Source: Pseudofrankia saprophytica (lineage in GTDB: Bacteria > Actinomycetota > Actinomycetes > Frankiales > Frankiaceae). Taken from it: a stretch of DNA of 64,000 bases. The stretch covers positions 4,177,581-4,241,580 of the forward strand of contig NZ_KI912266.1 in NCBI RefSeq assembly GCF_000235425.2, written 5' to 3'. The notes under the pieces are model-generated. The model saw nothing but the letters and a program-made list of their open reading frames with translations, was not told the origin of the DNA and did not search any database. Below are positions 25,693 to 36,415 of this stretch, piece by piece. Positions within the stretch are counted from its first letter, which is position 1. Every line of letters starts with the position of its first letter. Position numbers and translations under genes: made by a program.

Positions 25693-25739
25693 CTAGCAAT
25701 TGCCAGGGAAGTGCTAGATCGCCGGGAATTGCTAGATCG
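25693..25739. repeat. inverted and direct CTAG-type repeats
   Basis: CTAGCAATT (25693-25701) and AATTGCTAG (25727-25735) are exact reverse complements. GCTAGATCG occurs at 25713-25721 and 25731-25739, 18 bp apart. The region is lower in GC than its surroundings and lies about 45 bp before the SOS box; it may hold another regulator's sites. Confidence 0.55.
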
Positions 25740-25783
25740 ACGAAGGAACCTGCGACGGGCCCCGGCTCCGGAGGGCGACACGG

Positions 25784-25799
25784 TCGAACTAGTGTTCGA
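25784..25799. promoter_or_regulatory. perfect LexA-type SOS box
   Basis: TCGAACTAGTGTTCGA is an exact match to the actinobacterial LexA consensus TCGAAC-N4-GTTCGA. It lies 274 bp before the start of the helicase gene at 26073, with no other gene between. Confidence 0.85.
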
Positions 25800-26072
25800 A
25801 CAATCGCGCGGAGTGACCTAAGCTCACACGCTGATAGCGGATGAGGGCGGCGAGAGGCATCGGTGGGTGCCTCGATGCCGGACCGTGGCGACTCGCTCGG
25901 TGAGACAGGACTCGGTGCAACAGCAACAGAAATGGCGCGAGCCGTACGGATAGCGGCTGAACCGCTCGTATGGTCTCAAGGGGCGCGCCCGGGTCGGCGC
26001 AGGGAGCGATGTCCCGGCATGGCCGAGCCGTTGCCTGGGTGCGCATGGTGTGGGACGGGAGGGGACGCTCCG

Positions 26073-28301
26073 GTGGCTCGGCTGGGTATCGACAAGGACT
26101 TCTTGCGGGACTTCGCACGGCTGGATAAGCCCGTCCAGGAGAAGGTCACCGACACGTTCGCGAAGTTCGAGCACGCCACCCACACCGGCCTGCATCTCGA
26201 GAAGATCAGTAACGCGCGCGACGGTCGGCTGCGCACGATCCGGATCGACCAGTTCTGGCGCGGCGTCGTCCTCGCCCCGGACAGCGGCGACTCCTTCACC
26301 CTGCTCAAGGTCCTGCCCCACGACGAGGCCTACACCTGGGCTCAGCGGCATCGGGTCTCGGTGAACGCGGCCACCGGCCGGATCGAGATCCGCGACAGCG
26401 TCGCGATCGACGCGACCCTGCCGGAGCTGACCCGCTGGGCGAGCCGCGTCGACGGGTACCGGCGGCTGCTCGCGGACGTGGACGACGCGACGCTGCGGCG
26501 GCTGGGCGTCGACGACCAGACGCTCGCCTTCGCCCGCGCCCTGACCGACGTCGCCCAGCTCGAGACGGCCAGGGCGTTCCTGCCGGACAGCCAGTGGTCG
26601 GTGCTCTACGGCCTGGCCGCCGGGATGTCGCCCGAAGAGGTCTGGGCGGACATCGCGGCCGATGCCACCGGCCTTACCGGCGATGCGCCCCGGCCTGTGG
26701 CCGCTGACGGAGTCACGGCAGATCGAGCCCGCTTCGACCCGGACGACGTCACGGCCGCCGTCGAACGCAGCCAGGACCGGGTGGTGCTCGTCTCCGGCCC
26801 CGCCGCGCTACTGGACATGCTGAGCCACCCGTTCAACCTGTGGCGGATCTTCCTGCACCCCGTCCAGAACAAGGTCGCTCTCGGCCACTACCGCGGCCCG
26901 GCCCGGGTCACCGGTGGCCCGGGCACCGGCAAGACCGTCGTCGCGCTGCACCGCGCCCGCCACCTCGCCGCCGGCGGTGAGGGCCCGGTACTGCTGACCA
27001 CCTTCACCAAGACGCTGACCTCGGCGATCGAGGCGAACCTGGCCCTGCTGGAGGAGAAGGCCGAGATCCGCGACCGGATCACGGTCCTCACCGTCGACCA
27101 GGTCGCGAACCGGATCTACCGGACGGCCCACGGCAACCCGCCGCTGCTCGCCGGCTCCGACGAGGCCGTGCTCTGGCAGGAGACCGTCGCCGAGCACGGG
27201 CTGGCGCTGGGCGACCGGTTCGTCGCCGACGAATGGCGCCAGGTCATTCTCGGGCACGGGATCACCGACCTGGCCGGGTACCAGGCAGCGTCCCGCGCCG
27301 GGCGCGGCCGGGCGCTGGCCGCCGCGCAGCGCGCCCGGGTCTGGGCCGCGGTCGAGGCCTTCCAGGCTCGGCTGCGGGAGCTGGGCGCGCTCACCTACGC
27401 GATGGTCTGTGCCGAGGCGACCCGGCTGTTGGAGGCCGGCGCCGTCCCCGCCGACCTGTTCGGCGCGCATGCGCCGGGCGTCCCGGTCCCGGCCGGCGGC
27501 CGCCGGCCGTTCCGCCACGTCGTCATCGACGAGGCGCAGGACCTCAGCCCCGTCCAGTGGCGGCTGCTGCGAGCCGCGGCCGGCCCCGACCAGAACGACC
27601 TGTTCCTCGCCGGCGACGCCCACCAGCGGATCTACGGGCACCGGGTCACTCTTCGGGACCATGGCATCGACGTCGCCGGCCGGGCCAGCCGGCTGACCAT
27701 CAACTACCGCACGACCGCCGAGATCCTCGGGTGGAGCCTCGGCATGCTGCGCGACGAGCGGATCGACGACCTCGACGGTGGGCTCGACCGGATCGCGGGA
27801 TACCGCTCCGAACTGCACGGCCGCCGTCCGGTGCTCGTCGGCGCGCTGACCCCGACCGACGAGCTCAAGGGCCTCGTCGAGGTGATCCGTGGCTGGCTGG
27901 ACGCGGGCGTCGAGCCGGCCGAGATCGGCGTGGCGGCCCGCAGGAACACCCTCGTCGACGAGGTGGTCACGGCGCTGACCGACGCGGGGATCATCGCCAG
28001 GGCGCTCAGCAAGCCGAAGCTGAAGGGCCGCCGGGGCGTCGCCCCGGCAAGCCCCGTCGCCGTCGGGTCGATGCATGGGATGAAAGGACTGGAGTTCCGC
28101 TGCCTGGCCGTGGTCGGCGTGTCCGACGGGCTCGTGCCTGCCCTCGGCTCGGTGGCATCCGTCGACGAGGACCCCTACGCGCACGCCGTGGACCTCCTGC
28201 AGGAACGCTGCGCGCTGTTCGTCGCCTGCACCCGCGCCCGCGAGCAGCTCTACGTGTCCTGGAGCGGCACCCCGAGCCCGTTCCTCACCGCCGTCCGCTG
28301 A
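26073..28301 (+). CDS. UvrD/Rep-type helicase with N-terminal RelE-like domain
   Basis: A 742-residue protein. Residues 1-95 (FLRDFARLDKPVQEKVTDTF, HLEKISNARDGRLRTIRID, FTLLKVLPHDEAYTWA) have the fold pattern of RelE/ParE-type toxins. A superfamily-1 helicase follows, with Walker A TGGPGTGKT (about residue 281), DEAQD (about 486), GDAHQRIYGHR, NYRTT, and GSMHGMKGLEF (about 664). GTG 26073 is chosen because GGGAGGGG lies 8 bp upstream and the RelE-like fold starts there; the in-frame extension to 25863 lacks codon bias. The upstream SOS box suggests a DNA-damage role. The active site of the RelE-like part may be degenerate. Its stop overlaps the convergent PAP2 gene by 52 bp. Confidence 0.9.
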   Translation: MARLGIDKDFLRDFARLDKPVQEKVTDTFAKFEHATHTGLHLEKISNARDGRLRTIRIDQFWRGVVLAPDSGDSFTLLKVLPHDEAYTWAQRHRVSVNAATGRIEIRDSVAIDATLPELTRWASRVDGYRRLLADVDDATLRRLGVDDQTLAFARALTDVAQLETARAFLPDSQWSVLYGLAAGMSPEEVWADIAADATGLTGDAPRPVAADGVTADRARFDPDDVTAAVERSQDRVVLVSGPAALLDMLSHPFNLWRIFLHPVQNKVALGHYRGPARVTGGPGTGKTVVALHRARHLAAGGEGPVLLTTFTKTLTSAIEANLALLEEKAEIRDRITVLTVDQVANRIYRTAHGNPPLLAGSDEAVLWQETVAEHGLALGDRFVADEWRQVILGHGITDLAGYQAASRAGRGRALAAAQRARVWAAVEAFQARLRELGALTYAMVCAEATRLLEAGAVPADLFGAHAPGVPVPAGGRRPFRHVVIDEAQDLSPVQWRLLRAAAGPDQNDLFLAGDAHQRIYGHRVTLRDHGIDVAGRASRLTINYRTTAEILGWSLGMLRDERIDDLDGGLDRIAGYRSELHGRRPVLVGALTPTDELKGLVEVIRGWLDAGVEPAEIGVAARRNTLVDEVVTALTDAGIIARALSKPKLKGRRGVAPASPVAVGSMHGMKGLEFRCLAVVGVSDGLVPALGSVASVDEDPYAHAVDLLQERCALFVACTRAREQLYVSWSGTPSPFLTAVR

Positions 28302-29212
28302 CGGATCTGCTCGCCCGTGTCCTCGGCCCCCGTGGGGGTGGGCCGGCGCCGGCGGGGCAGCGCCCGGCGGACCAGGAGAACGATCGCGACGGCGAGCAGC
28401 AGGTCGACGAAGCCAGCGACGGCGTCGAGCAGATAGTGGTTGCCGGTCGACATGACGACGAGAGTCGTCATGACCGGGTAGCACGCCCCGATCACTCGGA
28501 CGGCCCGGCGGCGGGCGAACCGGGCCAGGAGATAGCCGCACCACAGCGCCCAGCCGCAGTGCAGCGACGGCATCGCCGCGTACTGGTTGGTGAGCCCGCC
28601 CAGCCCGCGCGGCGCGCTCGCGTCGCCTCCCCACCAGCCCCAGCCCGAGACGGCGGCCATGGTGTCGTGGAACCCGGCGCCGACCAGCAGCCGCGGCGGG
28701 GTCGTCGGCAGCAGCCAGAACCCGACCAGCCCGATGACCGTCGTCAGCAGGATCGTGCTGCGCGCGACCCGGTAGTGGCCTGGGTTGCGCCGGTACATCC
28801 AGATCAGCACGGCGGGCGTGAGGACGTAGTGCAGCGTCGCGTAGAAGTAGCAGGCGGGCACCGCCAGCGCCGGCACGTGCGCCAGGAAGTCGTTGAGGCT
28901 GTGCTCGGGGTTGAGGTGCCAGACGTTCTCCAGGCGCAGCACCTCGCGGCCGATGTCGTCCGCCCTGGCGAGGTCGTCGCTCTTGAGGCCCCGCACGCCG
29001 GTGTACGCGCCGTAGAGGAGCGCGATGCCGAGGATCTCCTGCCACCAGCGCGGCAGCCCGTTGCCCGCCGCGCCCGCCGCCGTGGCGCGGGCGGTGGTCG
29101 GGTGGGACTCCGGGCCTGGCTCCCTCTCCGGATCCCTGCCGGGCCCGTGGTCGCGTCCGCGCCGCGGCCCGGGCTGGGCCGGGCCCTGGGCGTCGTTCGT
29201 CGCGACGGCCAC
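28250..29212 (-). CDS. PAP2-superfamily membrane phosphatase/phosphotransferase
   Basis: A 320-residue integral membrane protein. A Pro/Gly/Arg-rich N-terminal 55 residues is followed by six helices, with PSLHCGWA (about residue 214) and GNHYLLDAVAG (about 256) as the second and third phosphatase motifs. This matches the inositol-phosphoceramide-synthase-like (AUR1-type) PAP2 group in actinobacteria. GTG 29212 is supported by GAGGAGG 5 bp upstream; the longer in-frame start at 29368 is not. It may act in lipid or cell-wall lipoglycan synthesis, which is inference. Confidence 0.85.
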   Translation of the reverse strand: MAVATNDAQGPAQPGPRRGRDHGPGRDPEREPGPESHPTTARATAAGAAGNGLPRWWQEILGIALLYGAYTGVRGLKSDDLARADDIGREVLRLENVWHLNPEHSLNDFLAHVPALAVPACYFYATLHYVLTPAVLIWMYRRNPGHYRVARSTILLTTVIGLVGFWLLPTTPPRLLVGAGFHDTMAAVSGWGWWGGDASAPRGLGGLTNQYAAMPSLHCGWALWCGYLLARFARRRAVRVIGACYPVMTTLVVMSTGNHYLLDAVAGFVDLLLAVAIVLLVRRALPRRRRPTPTGAEDTGEQIRQRTAVRNGLGVPLQDT

Positions 29213-29574
29213 CTGGACCTCCTCGGAGCTCGACGACGGGCAGGCGCGGTCGCTCCCACCTGAAGGTGGATTTAAAGGAGCCTTGCCGAGGACAAATCCG
29301 CCCGTCAACTGGTTTAGTCCCAGCAAAGACTGATGTGATGCCAACCACTCATCTGTGACGCCGGCCACTCATTCCCTGTCTCTCAGCGTTCTCCGCCTGT
29401 TCACGCGTGGTCTGGCGAAGGAAGCGACTGAGGGTGTGGTCCGTGCGGCTGGTGGGTGTGGCCCTGACGTTGCCGGCTCCTGGCCCGGGAATCCGTGACA
29501 GGGCGCGGCAGAGCGTCGCGAGGCGGCGAGGCCCACGTGTGACATGGCGGCGCGACTTAGTAAGGTCGTAGGCA
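29213..29574. other. divergent intergenic region PAP2/metH
   Basis: No gene supported. A 6-bp inverted repeat with 2-nt loop (CCACCT-GA-AGGTGG, 29256-29269) lies near the PAP2 start, and CCACTCAT is repeated near 29345 and 29365. The metH promoter should lie here, but I cannot place it. Confidence 0.35.
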
Positions 29575-29702
29575 GGTCGAGAGGCGCTGCGACGGGCCAC
29601 GGATGCTGGATTGCCTGCTGAGTCACTGAGTGGGCCCGCCACGCTCGGCTGGTTTCAGCATCCCCAAGGGCGCCTCCCACAACGTGTGCGGGAGGTAGCC
29701 AG
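29575..29702 (+). promoter_or_regulatory. candidate S-adenosylhomocysteine (SAH) riboswitch controlling metH
   Basis: The core GTCGAGAGGCGCTGC resembles the SAH riboswitch signature (GAGGAGCGCTGC). P1 is GTCGAG (29576-29581) with CTCGGC (29644-29649). P2 is CGGGCC (29593-29598) with GGCCCG (29633-29638). The pseudoknot is AGGCGC (29582-29587) with GCGCCT (29670-29675); compared with the usual GAGCGC/GCGCUC, both sides have changed together. GCGCCT overlaps CCTCC (29673-29677), which can otherwise pair with the SD GGAGG (29691-29695) in a hairpin. So SAH binding would free the SD and switch metH on, as known for this class. The joining segment CCACG differs from the usual CCAGG. Confidence 0.75.
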
Positions 29703-33443
<3,741 letters not shown>

Positions 33444-33451
33444 CCGTTCCT

Positions 33452-33503
33452 CCGCCGGGGCGCCTCCTTCTTGCTTGCGAACAATGCCGGGGCGCTCCGG
33501 CGG
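33452..33503 (+). terminator. stem-loop after metH
   Basis: CCGCCGGGGCGCC (33452-33464) and GGCGCTCCGGCGG (33491-33503) pair at 13 positions with one G-U. The loop is 26 nt and there is no T-tract. It starts 8 bp after the metH stop. Confidence 0.55.
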
Positions 33504-33597
33504 GTAGAACATCGGGGCTGCGGGGGGTGGTAGGTCCGGTACGGTCGGCGATAGGGTGGGCGAACTGGCCGTCCTATACCACGCGGAGACCACCCAC

Positions 33598-34443
33598 ATG
33601 GTCGGAGAACCGTCGGCAACCAGCGCGCAGGGCTCCGACCAGGTCGTCGCCTTGTCGGACTCGATAGACACGTCGGTGCCGCATTCCGCACGTATCTGGA
33701 ACTACTGGCTTGGCGGCAAGGACTGCTATCCAGTCGACCGGACGGCGGGCGAGGAATACCTGAAGGTGTTCCCCGGCATCGGGGAGCTCGCGCGTGCCTC
33801 CCGCGGTTTCCTCGTCCGCTCGGTGCGTTACCTGGCCGGCGAGGCCGGGATCCGCCAGTTCCTCGACATCGGAACCGGCCTGCCCACCGCCGACAACACG
33901 CACGAGGTAGCCCAACGCGTCGCCCCGGAATGCCGGATCGTCTATGTCGACAACGACCCGCTGGTTCTGACGCACGCCCGCGCGCTGCTGGCGACCACTC
34001 CCGAGGGCGTCACCGACTACCTCGACGCCGACCTGCGCGACCCGAAGAGCGTCCTGGCCGCCGCGTCCGGGACCCTGGACTTCACCAGGCCTGTAGCTCT
34101 GATGCTGATGGGTGTCCTCGGTCATATCCCCGACGACGCTGAGCTGCGATCCATCGTGAAGCAGTACCTGGACGCATTGCCTTCGGGCAGCTACCTGGCC
34201 AGCTATGACGGGACCCAGCCGGCCGGCGACAGCGGGTTCGGCGACGCGCAGGACGACTACAACGAGTCGGGGGCGCTTCCCTACATCCTGCGCACGCCGG
34301 AACGGTTCGCCGAACGCTTCGAGGGCCTGGAGCTGGTCGACCCGGGAGTCGTGCCGCACACCCACTGGCGGCCGGACCCCACCCCGGACGGCGCATTGCC
34401 CGCTCCGGTCGACGGCCACTGCGGCGTCGGCCGCAAGCCCTAG
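33598..34443 (+). CDS. SAM-dependent methyltransferase (DUF574/Methyltransf_19 family)
   Basis: A 281-residue protein with the family signature near the N-terminus (PHSARIWNYWLGGKDCYPVDR), SAM-binding FLDIGTGLPTADNTHEVAQ at about residue 88, VYVDNDPLVL and ALMLMGVLGHIPD. Start ATG 33598 has GGAG 10 bp upstream; an earlier in-frame start at 33556 is less likely. This family is greatly expanded in Frankia and Streptomyces, and its substrates are largely unknown. Confidence 0.88.
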   Translation: MVGEPSATSAQGSDQVVALSDSIDTSVPHSARIWNYWLGGKDCYPVDRTAGEEYLKVFPGIGELARASRGFLVRSVRYLAGEAGIRQFLDIGTGLPTADNTHEVAQRVAPECRIVYVDNDPLVLTHARALLATTPEGVTDYLDADLRDPKSVLAAASGTLDFTRPVALMLMGVLGHIPDDAELRSIVKQYLDALPSGSYLASYDGTQPAGDSGFGDAQDDYNESGALPYILRTPERFAERFEGLELVDPGVVPHTHWRPDPTPDGALPAPVDGHCGVGRKP

Positions 34444-34475
34444 CCCAGCTCGGCGCGGCGCGGCGCGGCGTAGCC

Positions 34476-35309
34476 ATGGCTGGGGCGGTTCAGGCGGGCG
34501 GCGGCCTTTCCGGCGGCTCGGGCGGCGATGTCGACTGGGGCGCCAGCGGCCCGGACTTCGTGATCGGCTACGCCCTGACGCTGCTCGCCCTGATGGTCGT
34601 GGCGGCGTTCCTCGTCCGGTGGGCACGTGGGCCGAGGGAGGCCCCGACGGTCAGTCCGAACGCCCTGACCCGGGACGAGGTCGCCTACCTGACGGGCGGC
34701 CCACAGCGGGTCGTGGAGACGGCCGTAGTGCATCTGCACGCGCGGGAACTGGTGGCCACCGGGCCGACGGCGGGCGCGCTGACGCTGACCGGCCTGCCCT
34801 GGCTGCTCAGCCCCGCCGAGTCGGCGGTGCGCGCCAGGATCGGCGCGACGGGCACCGGCCAACCGGCCCGGCTGGCCGGCTACCTGGCGGCGGACCCGGC
34901 GTTGGCGGCGTTGCGTGCGCACCTGGTCCGCCAGCACCTGTCCCCGTCCCCGGAGCAGGTCCGGGCGGTCCGGCTGGCGGCCCTGGTGTTCGTCCCGCTG
35001 TTCGCCGTCGGTCTCCGACGCGTGGTGTCCGGCCACGCGCGGCACTCCTCGCTGGGGTTCCTCATCTTCGAGCTGGTGGTGACGATCGTCGCCGCGCTCG
35101 TCGTGATCGCGGTGTCAAGTCCCCGGACCCCGGCGGGTGACCGGCTCGTGGCGCAGCTGCGCGCGGACCGTGCCGAGCTCAGGACGGGTGGCGGGCCGGA
35201 CGAGAGGGCACTCGCGGTGGCCGTGTTCGGCCCGCCCGCGCTGTTGGCGGCCGCCCCGGACCTCGCCCGCCGCCTCGGCTTTCCCGGGCCGAGCGTGAGA
35301 GGCGGCTGA
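34476..35309 (+). CDS. TIGR04222-domain membrane protein
   Basis: A 277-residue protein. The N-terminal helix spans about residues 28-48, then comes LTRDEVAYLTGGPQRVVETA, the mark of the actinobacterial TIGR04222 family, then a winged-helix-like region and two further helices (about 167-215). It is Gly-rich at the start and has no obvious catalytic motif. Function unknown. It lies 32 bp after the methyltransferase gene and may be co-transcribed. Confidence 0.8.
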   Translation: MAGAVQAGGGLSGGSGGDVDWGASGPDFVIGYALTLLALMVVAAFLVRWARGPREAPTVSPNALTRDEVAYLTGGPQRVVETAVVHLHARELVATGPTAGALTLTGLPWLLSPAESAVRARIGATGTGQPARLAGYLAADPALAALRAHLVRQHLSPSPEQVRAVRLAALVFVPLFAVGLRRVVSGHARHSSLGFLIFELVVTIVAALVVIAVSSPRTPAGDRLVAQLRADRAELRTGGGPDERALAVAVFGPPALLAAAPDLARRLGFPGPSVRGG

Positions 35310-35445
35310 CCTGGCGCCGGGTCCGCGGCCTCGCCCTGCGGCCACTCCTCACCTTTCTCACCTCTCCTCGGTTCTCCTCACCGGTCCTCACCAGCTCGCC
35401 GCAACGGTCGCGGTCGTGGCGATCGCTATCCTCGGCGAAGTGGTG

Positions 35446-36012
35446 ATGTTGGCGGACACGGATCCATTGCCGGGGCGACCGCGGCGGGTGGTGGTGGCGG
35501 GGACGTCGGGGTCGGGAAAGACGACGTTGGCCCGGCGAGTGGGGGAGACGCTGGGAATTCCGCACGTCGACATCGACGGGCTGTTCCACGGTCCCGGCTG
35601 GACGCGCCGGGAGTCGTTCCTGGCGGACGTCGAGGCGTTCAGCGGCGGGTCCGCCTGGGTCACGGAGTGGCAGTACCGGGAAGCGCGCGACCTGCTTGCC
35701 GACCGGGCCGACCTGATGGTCTGGCTCGACCTGCCCCGCCGAACGGTCATGCGCCAGGTCATCCGCCGTACCCTGCGCCGCCGATTGCGCCGCGAGGTCC
35801 TCTGGAACGGCAACATCGAGCCGCCGCTGCGCACGATCCTCACCGACCGCGAGCACATCGTGCGCTGGGCATGGTCGACCCATCACAAGAGCTCGCGACG
35901 GATCGCCGCCCTGCGCGAGCGGCGTCCCGAGCTCCCGATCGTCCGCCTGCGCGGCCGCGCCGACGTCGACCGCTGGTGCGCCGGCCCCCTGCGCGCCGCC
36001 GCCGGTCGGTAG
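35446..36012 (+). CDS. P-loop kinase-like protein (FlaR/adenylate kinase-related)
   Basis: A 188-residue protein with Walker A VAGTSGSGKTTLARRVG near residue 18, an HVDIDGLFHGPGW segment, WLDLPRRTVMRQVIRRTLRR and a lid-like basic region. This is the pattern of topology-modulation/FlaR-type small ATPases related to shikimate and adenylate kinases. ATG 35446 is used because it gives the usual distance to the P-loop; GTG 35416 is also in frame. Substrate unknown. A CT-rich stretch with repeated CTCACC precedes it. Confidence 0.8.
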   Translation: MLADTDPLPGRPRRVVVAGTSGSGKTTLARRVGETLGIPHVDIDGLFHGPGWTRRESFLADVEAFSGGSAWVTEWQYREARDLLADRADLMVWLDLPRRTVMRQVIRRTLRRRLRREVLWNGNIEPPLRTILTDREHIVRWAWSTHHKSSRRIAALRERRPELPIVRLRGRADVDRWCAGPLRAAAGR

Positions 36013-36415
36013 CCGCAGGATGGGAACGACGGGCACCCGCACACCGTCCGTTACCGGACCAAGCGGCCGGTCGCGTCTTCGTTCGTGCCCGGTCAGTGTT
36101 TCGAGCCCGGCAAAGGCGGTCGAAATGTCCGCATCCATCCCACCTTTCGTCGAGCGGCGCCGGCTGGTCGGCCGGACGAGCCGGCGACTACCCGCGCGCC
36201 GGCGGTGGCGGCCGACTTCTGGCTGGTCACCGTCATGCCGAGGCGCCCATCGACCCGCCTACCTCGACGCCGTCCCCACCGGCAGCGAAACGCGATGGAA
36301 ATAGACGAGGAACACCTAGAGTCATCACGACAGTTCACCGGAATAGGTACTTCCACCAGATCACGGCGAGCACCATGCTCCTGGGGAGAACCTTCCCTTT
36401 AGGAGTAGGACACCT
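36013..36415. other. intergenic region upstream of the secreted nuclease
   Basis: About 400 bp with no supported gene. The last 120 bp are less GC-rich and probably carry the promoter. AGGAGTAGGA at 36401-36410 is the SD of the next gene. Confidence 0.4.

Noticed and set aside
25863-26072. In-frame N-terminal extension of the helicase
   Set aside because: Codon bias is poor, and a strong SD stands before GTG 26073, where the RelE-like fold starts.
29213-29574. Cobalamin riboswitch for metH
   Set aside because: I see no B12-box core; the SAH-type core at 29576 explains the leader better.
36020-36402. Short plus-strand frames before the secreted nuclease
   Set aside because: Arg/Pro/Ser-rich, without SD or bias; they look like non-coding GC-rich frames.
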